This document shows, one piece after another, positions 22,805-34,649 of a DNA stretch of 64,000 nucleotides. The stretch is from NCBI GenBank assembly GCA_950097015.1, contig CATNEN010000025.1:9527001-9591000 (forward strand), in the 5' to 3' direction. The DNA is from Macrostomum hystrix. Its lineage: Eukaryota > Platyhelminthes > Macrostomidae. A program made the translations under genes and the position numbers. The first letter of the stretch is position 1; every line of letters starts with the position of its first letter. The notes below the pieces were generated by a model that had not been told where the DNA came from, searched no databases, and saw nothing but the letters and a program-made list of their open reading frames with translations.

Positions 22805-23442
22805 CTAAGTGAGCACTTCGCAGCCAGTCTCAGTAACTAGCAGAGTATCCTCAAACTGGGCCGACCGTTTCCCGTCGGTGGTTACGGAGGTCCAGTTGTC
22901 CGGCCACAGTTGGTCCTTCCACACGCCCAGGTTAATCATTGGCTCAATGGTGAACACGTGGCCAGGCTTCATAACGCCGACGGCTTTGTTTTTAGCGTAG
23001 TGTGGCACATTCGGAGCGCAGTGGAAGAGGCGGTGAACGCCGTGGCCGCAGTAGCTGCGAACAACAGACAGGCCGGCCGATTGGGCATGCTGTTGAATCG
23101 CATCGCCAACGTCTCGATAGCGAACTCCGGGTTTCACTAAGGCTATAGCCTTCTGCAGGCACTCCCAGGTGACGCGGACTAATCGGCGACTGTCTTCATC
23201 AACGGAGCCAACAAATATAGTCTCGTTGAGGTCGCCATGATGCTCACGGTGATAGCAGGTGACATCAATGTTGACTATGTCACCGTCAGCTAGAGGTCGT
23301 ATGTCTGGTATGCCATGACATATTACTTCGTTAATTGAGATACAGCAGGACTTCGGGAAGCCGCAGTAGTTCAAAGGCGACGGATAGCAGTCGCGCTCAA
23401 TGCTGGCCTCATGCACCAGCTGGTCGATTTCGTCTGTTGTGA
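22805..23442 (-). CDS. METAP1: Methionine aminopeptidase type 1, terminal exon
   Basis: The minus-strand exon starts after an acceptor (GCGTTTCCAG) at 23442 in phase 2 and ends with TAG at 22805-22807. It encodes 211 residues very close to the catalytic half of eukaryotic MetAP1: [39 protein letters not shown], metal ligands in VNIDVT and HGDLNE, the His in [15 protein letters not shown] and [11 protein letters not shown]. The enzyme removes initiator Met from nascent cytosolic proteins using two metal ions. All five expected metal ligands are present. The N-terminal third and the MetAP1 zinc-finger region are not found in the next kilobase upstream, so they lie in distant exons or have been lost. 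Exon identity is certain; whether the gene is whole is not. Confidence 0.85.
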
Positions 23443-24010
23443 CTGGAAACGCATACAGTTGCCTAACTACCGCTCGTGCAATACATACGCTACCATATTG
23501 AGGAGTTAAAACGGCCCATTTAAGGACCGCCAGTCTAAATATCTATTAAATTGAGACAGCAGCCGTGAGATCAGTCCCGTTACAAATTTGATAACAGCGG
23601 TTGGATCATTAAGTTACTAAGAAGTAGACCTGGTACAACTTTGGTGGCATCATTGGGACATTACAAAGAAATTAGGCCTACAACAACTTCGGTGCCGTTT
23701 GGTGGGATTTTCTTATAAAAGCCAATATTGTTTAAACACGCCTATAACATATATAAATATATACTGTGTGTAACAAATTAATATGCAAATTATAATTATA
23801 ACAATTGTTTTAACCCAAGAACACACTTACTGGTTATTGATAATGGTTCAGATTAAACAGACAACTTATCTTATCTTAATTCCCCAATTATCAGCCTCTT
23901 GATTTTGGTTGAATGTGCTGGAGGTAATGAATTCTCTAAACATACACTAACAAGTCATCTTAATATATTATACAAATAACTGAAAGTGTGGCAGAAAAGA
24001 GCTGTATATT
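23443..24010. other. Upstream of MetAP exon, no further exon seen
   Basis: Searched on the minus strand for earlier MetAP1 exons without success. AT-rich and probably intronic. Confidence 0.4.
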
Positions 24011-24039
24011 TTTTCTCCATATCAAAACTGCCATCAGCC

Positions 24040-24990
24040 AGTTACAGGCAAGCGAAATGATCTTGCATTGCATGAAAAGGCACTATATCGTTGGGGAATT
24101 GAGCCATGGCTGCAAAACAAACAAGATAGCCAAGCAGCTGGGTTGCGACCATTGAACTATCAAAAAACTTTGCTGCTGATGCCAGTGAGATGCAAAAGTG
24201 ACGTTAGCAACCTAAGTTCAGGCTTTGTCGCATCAACAGACCACACAGCTAAAATGAGAATTTGCCAGGGCCAAAATAAGGATTTGCCCCACTTTCATCC
24301 AGCAAGGCCCTGTTTGTGCATATTGGTGCACCAGAAGTGTTGAAAGTGACTTGCTGTCGACTGCTGAGCAGCATTGAATTAGGCTGCTGCTGACCAAAAA
24401 CCACCATGAGAGATGTCTGCAATGGGCCAGGTCCAACCTGAAGACAGATTTCAAGACAGTTCTGTTTACAGACGAGACTTGTGCCACATTAGATGGACCT
24501 GATGGCTGGGCCAGAGGCTGGACACCATCTGGGTTGACGCCCAACCAAGTGCGTCATCAACAAGGAGGCAGAGGCATCATGTTCTGGTCAGGAATTATTG
24601 ACAGCATTCTCTTGGGGCCATTCTTCATTCCTAATGGTGTTAAGATCACAGCAGCCTTCTACTGCGAGTTCCTAGAGACCAACTCTGTTCTGTGGTTTAG
24701 GTGCCAGAAGGTTACTTTTCAGTGGAAAATGATATTCATGCATGACAATGCACATTCACATGCTACTTGCATGACCACCTAGAGAGCCTAGGGTTTAAGA
24801 ACTCACACCTGATGACCTGGCCAGCTAATTCCCCAGACCTCAATCCAATTTAGCACCTCTGGAGCTTTCTCAAAAGGAGGATCTATGCTCAAGGAAGGCA
24901 GATGTGCAGCAAGGCCAAGCTGTGGGAGGCAGTGCAGGATGATGTGGGAAACTTGTCATCTATTGATATACATGGTCTAACTTTACAATA
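24040..24990 (+). pseudogene. Tc1-like transposase relic
   Basis: Plus-strand fragments in several frames: a helix-turn-helix piece (CKTNKIAKQLGCDH, about 24110), then VLFTDETCATLDGPDGWARG (first Asp, about 24465), FMHDNAHSHAT (second Asp, about 24740) and, after stops, NSPDLNPI followed by a stop where Glu is expected and then LW (about 24830). This is a classical Tc1 DD34E-type transposase with stop codons and frameshifts, hence inactive. Terminal repeats were not identified. It is a different subgroup from the three long-TIR elements in this window. Confidence 0.85.
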
Positions 24991-24999
24991 GCCAAGCAT

Positions 25000-26390
25000 T
25001 TTAGATTACGTGACAGTCTCACTATACTGTTTCTTGCATTTTTAATTGTCTTTAATATTTGTTATCTTGAAAGTTGTTTTTCCGCTTTGTATTTAGATGA
25101 ATACAGATGAAGACAGGTCACGACCTTTTTAAGCATTTTGCATAATAATTTGAGACACAAAAACTGCCTTATTATCACAAAAATGAAAGTAGTATAAAAA
25201 TATTTTTTGCTCATTTTACCATTTTTTCTAGATCAACAAATGACTTATATTTCAAAAATCCTGATGCACTCACGAAAAAATGAGCCTAAATAAAAAACGT
25301 GAAAAATATCTTTAAACACACAGTAAATATACATATTAGGACTAATCATACTAAAGTGATACTAAACTAGAAGATCAATGTTTTTCTAGCTGTCTCTTCT
25401 AAAAAACTAATTATAGATATTTTACTTTTAAAGATACTTTAAATTATTTATATTGATTTTAAAAGTAAAAATTGTTAAGATTAGCAACTGCATTTTGTTT
25501 GCTCCAATAACTCTTTATCTAGAACTACACTATATATATAAGGTGGAACTATAGTTTGATGTTGAAAAATTTGTTTCAAGTTTGAAATTATAGAAAATAT
25601 AGGCCTAGCCAATATCAATAAATCTATATTACAAATTTTCAATTAATTTGACAATTAGCCAACTGAATTCTTAATAGGTTAATGTATCATCAACCAAACA
25701 GTGTATCTTCAAAACCGAACAAGAATTTTGACTCCTTCCTTGGTCTCGTGCAAGACAGAAACAAGCTATTGTGTTTCACAGAACAAGTAATTTGAAAGTC
25801 GAAGAAACTATCTACAAGCTGAGGCATGATGTGCAACGAAGCATTAAGAGGAAAGAAAGATATTGATGTTTCAGTAGAAATTTTTATTGCAAAAGCATAC
25901 TTTTTAACAATTTTTTTTCAGTATGTACTTTAGACGAAGATTGTATGTGGTTGCTTGCCAATTAAATGACTATAAATCAAATGTAGTTAGGCCTATTTAT
26001 AGAGCATGAATAATGCTTTCAAATGACATAATTCATGATAGTTCACTCCTTAAAATAAGATCAAACCACTCACTCAAATTATAAAACCAAACATCAAATT
26101 CTCTGTTTGGTTTGAAGATACATGAAAATCATTGTTCGGTTTTTGATAAAAAGCAGGAATAACTTTTTTTATTTGAGGAAATAACAAAAGCAGATACTTT
26201 TTAAAAAGATGTAACTTTTCTATCACTTGGCTTTTGATTTATCATCATATCTTAAATAGAAAATCTGTAGCTTAGGTTTGAAGTTAAAAAAATACATTCT
26301 TGTTTGGTTGATGATACATTACCCTAATTTAGGGACAGCATTACTACCTTAACAATAAAGTAAGCCCCCATTGCCGCTGCAGCCGGTTCC
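25000..26390. other. Intergenic, AT-rich, no gene seen
   Basis: No coding region recognised. TGTATCATCAACCAAACAGT near 25685 recurs inverted as TTGGTTGATGATACATTACC near 26304, suggesting a decayed element with inverted ends of about 630 bp. Confidence 0.4.
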
Positions 26391-26543
26391 TCAGCTGTGG
26401 CCGCCTCCATCGCCGCTATGGCTGATTCCACCTCTGCCGAAGCCTCCTCCATAGCCACCACTGCGGCCTCCGCCATGGCAGCGGCCAAAACCACTGCTGC
26501 AACCTCTGCCACCACCACTGTAGTCTTCGGCAAAGGTCTTGCC
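26391..26543 (-). CDS. Glycine-rich terminal exon of an unidentified gene
   Basis: A minus-strand exon begins after a pyrimidine-rich acceptor (TTTTTTTTATCAG) at 26543 and ends at TGA (26391-26393). It encodes 50 residues: GKTFAEDYSGGGRG then GGGRSGGYGGGFGRGG. Gly/Arg/Ser-rich tails of this type occur at the C-terminus of many RNA-binding proteins. The preceding exons were not recognised upstream, so the product is unknown. The overlapping alanine-rich frame is an antisense-register shadow of the same GGN codons. Confidence is limited because the exon is short and low in complexity. Confidence 0.35.
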   Translation of the reverse strand, partial: GKTFAEDYSGGGRGCSSGFGRCHGGGRSGGYGGGFGRGGISHSGDGGGHS

Positions 26544-26559
26544 CTGATAAAAAAAAATT

Positions 26560-28849
26560 TTTTCAAAGCCTGAAACGTAGATATCCAGAAGCTTGTTTCC
26601 AATTACAGATGCAGCCCTAAACGAAATACTGTAGAAAGCAAATAGTTTTGCAACACATAAAAACCCGAAAAATGCTAAACTATTGTAAACTACTTAGATG
26701 CTAAGTTTTTTTAGTTACAGATGTCCTGTGCAACTAATTAGTTATAATTTACTATTCATAAATTTTTTTATCATAGTTCTACTAAATAGACTTGAAAATC
26801 GAACCCAGTAACATGGTTTAACACTGTATACAAAGGTCTAAGAAATAATACTTGTAATAGAAAATCTTAGACATTCTCTATATTTGGATTACAAATTATA
26901 AAGACAAAATTGGAACAATACAATATATGCTATTGGTAGAAAAATTCCATGAAATCAATATATTTAGAATTAGATAAAAAAACTATAAAACCTTGTTTAT
27001 TAATCCTTATGCAAATGGGCTAAGTAGCATATCTGGCAATGGAAATAATTACAAAGTTAAAAGTGAACATGCTACCTCAATGAATTTAACATTTAAGTAA
27101 AAGTAATAACAAAGAACATCAAAATTATTTTTTAAAAACTGTTTGGCACTCCGATTCTGTTCACTGTAATTTAAAATTAGATTTTCCAAGAAATTCAGCA
27201 TTTTAAATGTACAGTCTAATACCCATAGGTACATGAAACTACTGGATGCGACTTTGCAGTGAAATGCTTTGCCATTCAATACAAGTTACCCAACATTAGA
27301 TAGGCCTAGCCTGATCATTTAGCTAAGTCCAAAATTAGACACTTGTAACAGCTTTAAAAAATGCAAAACAAAACAAATCAATCAATCAATAACAAAATCT
27401 ATGTTGAGAGAAAAATACTGCTATGTCAAAAACAAAAAGCTTTGAACATTTAACTAACCTCATAGTACAATGAGACTTACAAACCAAACAACAATATTTG
27501 TATAGAAATTTTAGACAAGAAAAAATATTTTACACTGTTGAAGTTAATCAAGGCTAGGCCTACTCACATTTTTAAGGACTTTCACTGAAAATTTTGTGGG
27601 CAGTGCTGGGCACAATAATTTATTCACAAAATTGCATTTAAGTTGCCAAAAGGCAAATTTGTGCACAGCACCCACTCAATAGTGTTTATTTTTTTAAAAG
27701 AATATTTAAATTGTATCTCGAGCAAACATTAGGCCTAGCTTTCTAAGTGCTTTGCTCATAAGAATTCAGCAACCATTGCAGTGCACATTGTGGTAATGTG
27801 CTATTAATGACCAAAACTACCAAAAGGCAATTGATTGCCAAAGAGGCTAATGGTTTGCTTTTTATGTGCTTTAGGCCTACTTATAAGAATTCAGTAGCCA
27901 TTGCAGGGCATATTGCACTAGGCTATAAATCTCCAAAAGGCAATTAATCAACAAAAAAGCACATGGTGCATTTCAAGACCTCTGCTTTGACAAAAATTCA
28001 GCAACTATCCATCACAAAACTGCATTATTGCATTTAATATTCAAACACATCTGCTTAACTATCTGCATCTTCTAAAAGTAAAGACAGTTTGATTAATAAA
28101 ATATTATTCAAATACTATACATCAGTTAGTATTTAAAATAAAATTATAAGCTTACACTTAGTGTAAAATTGGTAACAATTGAATAAGTAACAAGTAAAAC
28201 TTGTACTTGTAGAATACAATATATAGTACAATAATTATATATAAGGTAGGCCTAGTAGGATACCAAAAAATAGCGTAAGAAAATCGAGTATTATAGCTAC
28301 AGATTGAAGCTTGAAAAGATTTCAGATTTAGATAGTGATTGCTTTGATAAGTTGCTTTGAAATTTTGAAGTCAAGTTTGTCGTTCAACAAAAATTATTGT
28401 TAGCATAACCGATTTGAATTTAATTTTCTTGTAGAAATTGTATGGAACAGAGTGACTGAAATGTACAATATTATTATTTACAAATGATCGTAATTTAGTT
28501 TTTCAAGCAACTTATATCTTTATTCAAATATATTTTGTTATAAAATGTATAAATGGGCTTATTTTCTAAATTAACACTTAAAAGGTTAGTTTAACAGCTT
28601 TAATGCGCACATTTTCCACTTCACGGCTCCAAAATTTTCCACTTTCCACTTCATCGCCATAGCCGATTTTTGCAGGACGCAAGACTTTTTACATTACAAA
28701 ATAGACACTTTCAAGTCCATTTTTTATTCAGTGTCAGATTAATTTGGTATTTTTTTTTGTAAAGATTTTTGCGAAATCAGGTCTTTTTTAATTATTACGA
28801 AACTGTGGACCCACACTTTTACGCAACGCAATGCGCATGATTTCATCTT
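26560..28849. other. AT-rich gene-poor DNA
   Basis: About 2.3 kb with no supported gene; it may contain introns of the glycine-rich gene. Diverged tandem-like segments are visible at 27.65-27.98 kb, where CAAAAGGCAA and TTCAGCAACCATTGCA/TTCAGTAGCCATTGCA recur. TAGGCCTA words are frequent. Confidence 0.4.
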
Positions 28850-30025
28850 AAAGCACTTGCTAAATGCTATTTATTGACACCACACTGAAAGCCAGGCGTA
28901 GCATCGTTAATAAATGGCGGCGTGAAATATAGCAAATATACGCATAGTACTGGAACCTCGTAATTATAGGTAAAATGTTATTAGAGTCAAAATACGAATT
29001 TTTGCACACTTACGAAGATGGCAGTCATCTGTACGTGTTTACTGGGCACAATAGTGCTCTTTGAAGCTAAGAACCTCATAGCGAAAATTAATAAATTTTC
29101 CGCCCTATATGGGTTGTTTTTGCACAAAATCACGTTTTTCGACTTTGACAGTCAATTATAACAAAATTTTGCAACTGACAGACGTGAATGTCACTTTTTC
29201 TGAGAGCAGTCATCTAGATGATTCTAATAAGTACAAATTTTGGCTCATTTTTATGCTTCCCCTTGCCCTATCCTTATAAGTATATACTGGTACAAAGTAA
29301 TGATTTCATTTCCAGCAAGTCACGTGACCAGGCCTGGGGTGTACAAAACATCGTGCAAGGACAGCGAACATACACTCAAATTAAAGCACTTGCTAAATGC
29401 TATTTATTGACACCACACTGAAAGCCAGGCGTAGCATCGTTAATAAAAATTGCAGCGTGAAATATAGCAAATAAACGCATAGTACTCAAGGAACCTCGAA
29501 ATTTGGTAAATGTTAACAGATCGTCAAAATACGAATTTTTGCACACTAACAAAGATGGCAGTCATCTGTACGTGTTAACTGGGCACAATAGTGCTCTTGG
29601 AAGCTAAGAACCTCATGGCGAAAATTAATAAATTGTCTGCCCTATGTTGTGCTCATATGTTCGCTGTCATTGCACGATGCTTTGTACAAGGACTACTAAA
29701 CAACACAACAGTGTTGTTTATAGTAGGAGTAGTTTATCCTGGCTTTGTACACCTCAGGCCAGGTCACGTGACTTGCTGGAAATGAAATCATTACTTTGTA
29801 CCTATACTAAGGATAGGGGAAGCATATAAGAATGAGCCAAAATTTGTACTTAATAGAAACATCTAGATGACTGCTCGATGATTGCTTGCTGATGACTGAT
29901 GACTGCTTGATGACTGCTGATGACTGCTTGAACCAGAAAAAAAGACATTCACGTCTGTCAGTTGCAAAATTTTGTTATAATTGACTTTCAAAATCGAAAA
30001 ACGTGATTTTGTGCAAAAACAACCC
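28850..30025. repeat. Composite direct and inverted repeat (A-B-A-B')
   Basis: Segment A (28850-29110, from TTAAAGCACTTGCTAAATGC) is repeated directly at about 29377-29650. Segment B (29111-29372, starting GGGTTGTTTTTGCAC) is repeated in inverse orientation ending at 30025 (GTGCAAAAACAACCC). B therefore forms arms of 250 bp or more around the second A. Inner landmarks of B include GACAGACGTGAATGTC and CAAGTCACGTGACC, both found in reverse in the right arm. A long hairpin or foldback transposon is indicated. No coding capacity was seen. Confidence 0.8.
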
Positions 30026-30615
30026 ATGATACACTCAAATAAAAGTACATCTAAAATGTAGTTCAATGACACCAAGCGCGCCGCGCTCCGGTAATCCGTT
30101 CAAAAGTTACAGGCTAAAAAGTATGTACGTTCGATATGCAAGCCCCCCGTACTGTCGTTAAAGTACATTTCTGTATAAACTAAAACTAAGACAAAATTTC
30201 AAGATATACACATTGTGCGCAATTTAGTTGTGCACCTTTCCTAAATTAAAATTCCGATTTTTCTAGCAAGTCGTTAAGTTTCTTATTTTTTGTACATTTG
30301 TATCATAAAAAATGCATAAAATAGCCTAAATCACGTTTTTGAGACTTTAGTAGCGTATGGCTCAGAGTCAATGCGCCATTCATGTACCGCATTCATGTAC
30401 TTTTTAGAGTCTCGCAACAAGGTTGAATTTCCTCTATTTTGGTTCGAATACCTACCCGTCGAATATTCGAATGTAATTAAAAGGTGCGAATGTACAGTTA
30501 AAGTGAGTATCTTGGTTAACCAAAAGTTGGGTTCAATCAATTTTTGACTGTATATTGTGAATCCTTATTTTTTGAGATTCAAGATTTCGACGGGTCTCAA
30601 AAAAGTCACTTTTTC

Positions 30616-30629
30616 GTTGCCATGGCAAC
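30616..30629. promoter_or_regulatory. Perfect X-box palindrome
   Basis: GTTGCCATGGCAAC matches the RFX-family dimer site consensus as an exact palindrome. An identical 14-mer lies at 32448-32461. Function is inferred; no gene start is recognised nearby. Confidence 0.45.
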
Positions 30630-30722
30630 CAAGACGCCTTGCTATGGAAATTTCACGTCGCTCATCTTGTAGCCCTAAATGTTTTACGTCCATAGAGGGG
30701 TCACACATGGTTTCATCTCAAG

Positions 30723-30815
30723 TAGAGATGCCAAAAACCGGCCCATTTTGAGAACCGGTTAACCGGTTTGAAAACCGCCTTTTATAAGAAAACCGGTCTT
30801 TAAAAACCGGTTTGT
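30723..30815 (+). mobile_element. Possible hAT-type left end
   Basis: TAGAGATGCCAAAAACCGGC followed by iterated AACCGGTT blocks resembles termini of hAT elements, which often begin TAGAGATG. The other end and the 8-bp duplication were not found, so this may be a truncated element. Confidence 0.35.
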
Positions 30816-32447
30816 GTGCCAAGTTTTTAAAAAGCACTAAATAAGCATAGAAGATAGAACTTATATACAATCGTGAATTTGTTAACGGTGTGTGTGTGCC
30901 GATTATCCAAAGTGGCGTGGGGTTGGAGTGGGGTTGTGTTGTGTTGGTGTGGTGTAGGGTGTGATGGAGTGGTGTAGGGTGTGATGGATTTGGGTAGGTT
31001 GTGATGGTGTGGGGTAGGGGTAGGTAAGCCGATTAATAATAATAAAAGTTTCTTGGAATTATTAATTTTAAATTTTTTATAGTTAGGTTTCGCGGAAATT
31101 GAATATCGCGCCAATTCAAATTTTCCGTGGACTTTCTTCGGAATCGTTCCGTAGCCAATGCGAACTAAATGCGAACTAAAATAAAGACCCAATGCGAACT
31201 TAATATAAATTGAGATTTAGTTCGGATCAGTTCGTAACTAATTCGCGAACTCTTAATTTTGCTAAATAATAACTTTAAACTTAATAATGCACTGGTAGCA
31301 ATGATTGATTAATTTGATGATTTTGGCCAAGGCAAACTGGTCACAGTCTCGAAATGGCGGTTCCCTGGGATGGTTAGATTAGAAACGGCGAACCCTTGAT
31401 GTTTTTAGGTTTAGACTTAGATAGTTTTAGATTAGGCCCCAATTTAGATTTATACTTCTCATCACATCGCTGCTCATCGGATGCGGCATATTGGGTACAT
31501 TTCGTCTCTGTACATGAAAAAAATTCGCAAGATCGTTTTTACAAAATTTACCTTTAAAGGTTCGAAAAATTGCATGCCTTATTCAATTTCTACAAAAACA
31601 ACACGTTTTCCAACTGCAAATCAAGATTTAGCATCTGGAATGTGACGCTGACTTTAGTTGACATGTCATTCTCTTTCAAACATCCACATGCGTCTATTGA
31701 CACCATTTTCAACTCAATGCGACAAAGTGCACTATCATAGGGGCAGAAATGGCAAACTTTTTCTCTCATACGTACACCTGTACAGGTACATATTTCAGTA
31801 CAGATGACCAACTACTAAATGTGTGTACACCAGTCTAGTATCAAATGAAAGAGGGTCCTAAATGCAATTCAGCAACGGTAAGCGCAACACCAACGGATGC
31901 AGCAATCAAAAGTTATGACTGATCCCGTTTTGCATGTTTTAGCCACCCGGCGGGTCAAAATTTGGGATTTTCGCATCCACCTTCGGGGCAAGTGGATGCT
32001 TAGAAAATTCGAAATATACATTTTGTGCACACATTTGTTGCTATTTTAAAAACGGAAACCGAATTCAAATCCCACACCAAATACGTTCTGACCATGCAGT
32101 TTTGTACCTCGAAAAAAGACTAATAATGACCAAAATCACGTTTTTAAGATTTAATTACCCACATCTTCGGTAAACAACATCCAATCAGACTGAAACCAAC
32201 ATTTTCGGATAGGCGACACCCAAGAAAGTTGTTTGAAATGTGTTGAAATGCAATTCAAGTCGCATGTCTGTGCCATAGAGGCGTCCAAAGTGCACCCTGT
32301 ACTAAAAGTACTTTAAAAGTGCACATTTTTTTCAATCACAAAAGTACACGGTCAAAAAATTTCTTCAACATCAAGTAGGCCCATGTGTTAGGGTTACGAC
32401 CCAGCCGAGAGACAAATTTTTGTCATGTCCAAAAAATCATGTTTTTG

Positions 32448-32461
32448 GTTGCCATGGCAAC
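32448..32461. promoter_or_regulatory. Perfect X-box palindrome, second copy
   Basis: Same GTTGCCATGGCAAC as at 30616, in the parallel position of the diverged duplication. It may be retained by chance or by selection. Confidence 0.45.
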
Positions 32462-32623
32462 GCTTTTCACTTCAGTACATAGACCCAAGTCTTTTACATT
32501 TTTTGCAAAATACCGCATCCAAATCGGTTCAACTGGGAAAAGCGGTAATCGTTAAAAGTTAAAAAACGTGCTTTCCTATCCCGACACGTTGGTTACATCT
32601 TATCAAGATGAGATATCGCATCC

Positions 32624-32675
32624 GTAATGACCAAGAGGAAGCCGAGCGTAAGCGAGACTTTCTCTTGGTCATTAC
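32624..32675. repeat. Perfect 14-bp hairpin
   Basis: GTAATGACCAAGAG (32624-32637) pairs exactly with CTCTTGGTCATTAC (32662-32675), leaving a 24-nt loop. It is probably a transposon end or foldback. Confidence 0.7.
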
Positions 32676-32679
32676 TGGC

Positions 32680-33990
32680 TCACTCATCCCAACTAGCTCT
32701 AAAAATAGTAATTTATATTACACTTTATATGCCGATTGTACTATTTAACTATTCAACAATAATCTTATTCGAAACTTTAAATAATTCTAAGATTAGTAGG
32801 AAAATAAACGCCAACAAAAACATACAGATTGTGTTGCCAGTGTGTTTTGTCAAACTGACATCTTCTGGGCAAACTCAATATACAGAGCACAACAGCCAGT
32901 ATATTTAACAGAAAAAAATATGCACTATCCATAGTCGGTTCAACTCGTTCTGATCAGGGTTCTAACTACCATAACCCGAGAGAGAGGGGGGAGAAAGAAA
33001 GAGAGACGCTAGGCACTGCTCAGAGTATTCTGAGCTCCCGCTCCACCCCACTGCCTGCAAGCTGCACATTGAAGCAGGGTTTGTGCAATCAACTGATTGA
33101 TTGTTAGTAGTTTGGCTTTTTTTAAATCCCATCACAGAGCCCTCAATTTCCCATTTGTGTGCACCCCGAAATCCCTATTGGCGCCACCCAATAAAAATCT
33201 TGATAGCACCCCTGAATTCATGTAATTCTATTATTAACAAGGATTTATTTACCTTGAAATTGAAATTGGTAAAGCTTTGTGCCATGTGTTGTGTCTTGGC
33301 CTAATGGCCGACGGAGGGAGATGGGATTGGGTCCACCGCCCGAGACACCCAGGTCCTAGCCCAACCCTGCCTAGGCCTAACAAGTCTGATTGGTTCCGCG
33401 AGAGTTCGCAGAACCAACCACCCTGGGACTAGCGAGAGTTCACTCGTCTCAGGTCCCTAACGGAGCGAAAGTTCACTCAGTCATCCCACCGACACAAACT
33501 TACCTAGGTTTCTCACTCAAGCTGATAGCGGAACGGCGTGTATTGGCGGTGCGTGAATAATAAACAAGACCCGGACTGGCAGATAGATAACACAGATAGA
33601 AACAGATAGAAAAACAAGCTTATATACTTACGGTACAGGGGTAGAGAAGGGAGACAGAGAAACGATCCACAATGCCTGGGTCCACAGGACTTACCGGCCC
33701 CCAGCCAATGCGAATGGTCCAGGCGGGGGAGGTGTGGAGAGGTGGGGTGGCGGGGCTTGCGCTGCAACGCTTGGGCATGGGCAGGTGGGCGCAGAGCAGA
33801 GGGGCTAGGCCAGGGTTGAGGCGTAAGTCTCTTACAAACCCTGACCTAGGCAGGCATGGGCGCAGGAAGGGGCGGGGCATACATAAACACGGGTCACACG
33901 CAGAGCAGGGCAAAGTGCATACGCACGGCACAACACATGCCTCAAACTCAGTTTTCTGTTTAGAAAAGGAAAAAAAACTGTGGTCCTTTC
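32680..33990. other. Repeat-like intergenic DNA
   Basis: No gene. 33310-33490 has a loose iteration of GCGAGAGTTC(G/A)C and GCGAAAGTTCAC. 33640-33930 is GC-rich, and the open frames on both strands there carry no motif. Possibly the 5' portion of the LINE that follows. Confidence 0.4.
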
Positions 33991-33994
33991 ATCC

Positions 33995-34625
33995 TTTGTG
34001 TCACAATTTCTTTTTCATTGTGGCGCGTGATTCCAGAGGGCATGTGGCCTGATCCGCCATTAATGCTCTGACAGGGCGGAAGTGGCGCATCCAACTGAAT
34101 CTGGCAGGCAACACTGTGGATGAGCACAGTAACAAGCTACGCGAGTTCTTCGCTGCCATAGTCAACGCACCGCCACCCCCGCTGCCCAACATCCTGACAC
34201 TGCCACCAGAGACGCAGTTGCGGTCAAAGGACAGTTTTAACATTGCACCATTCACCATGGCTGAAGTCGTGATGCTTGCCTAGAAGATGCCGGGCGGCAA
34301 GGCGCTGTGTCCGGACAAGGTGCCCATCGAGGTGCTGCGCAATTACTGTGTGGCCAGTGAGGTTGCCTGTGTCTGTGTGATGAACCGAGTGGACCATTGC
34401 GCACATCATTACAATTTCAAAGAAGCCGGGCACTACACGGCTACACAATTACCGAGGCATCTGCCTGCAATCCTGTGCTGCAAAGTTGTTCAACCAAATG
34501 CTGCTATTGTGGTCGCAACCCATGTTGGATCCCTACCTGCGACCTGAGCAGAACAGGTTTTGTCAACTGCCTGCTGGCCTATGCTGGCGCCCTGGACACT
34601 GCCGGCGGTGTGGTGTTTGTTCGCG
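33995..34625 (+). pseudogene. LINE (non-LTR retrotransposon) reverse transcriptase relic
   Basis: Frame pieces give ALTGRKWRIQLNLAG (about 34060), IAPFTMAEVVMLA, a stop, then KMPGGKALCPDKVPIEVLR (about 34285). In another frame there is NYRGICLQSCAAKLFNQMLL with LDPYLRPEQNRF (about 34452-34560). These correspond to the linker and fingers/palm region of LINE reverse transcriptases (GKAPGPDG.P, YRGI.L, LRPEQNGF). A stop and at least one frameshift make it dead. Both ends are missing. Confidence 0.82.
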
Positions 34626-34649
34626 CCCAGGCTTTGAAGTGTGCACTGT

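Larger units (their letters stand above)
30080..32560. repeat. Diverged duplication, segments 30.1-30.7 and 31.9-32.5 kb
   Basis: Two stretches share the same order of words: CAAAAGTTA, GA(A/T)ATACA.ATTGTGC, AAATCACGTTTTT(G/A)AGA, and GTTGCCATGGCAAC. The right copy also has CAAAAAATCATGTTTTTGG. Identity is low overall, so this is an old repeat or duplicated noncoding block. The same AAATCACGTTTTT word occurs in the B segment at 29.13 kb. Confidence 0.5.

Noticed and set aside
26324-26602. Ala-rich minus-strand ORF
   Set aside because: Another register of the glycine-rich exon, which has the better splice site and composition.
33620-34052. Overlapping GC-rich ORFs at 33.6-34.0 kb
   Set aside because: Present on both strands, no motif; probably LINE-associated or random.
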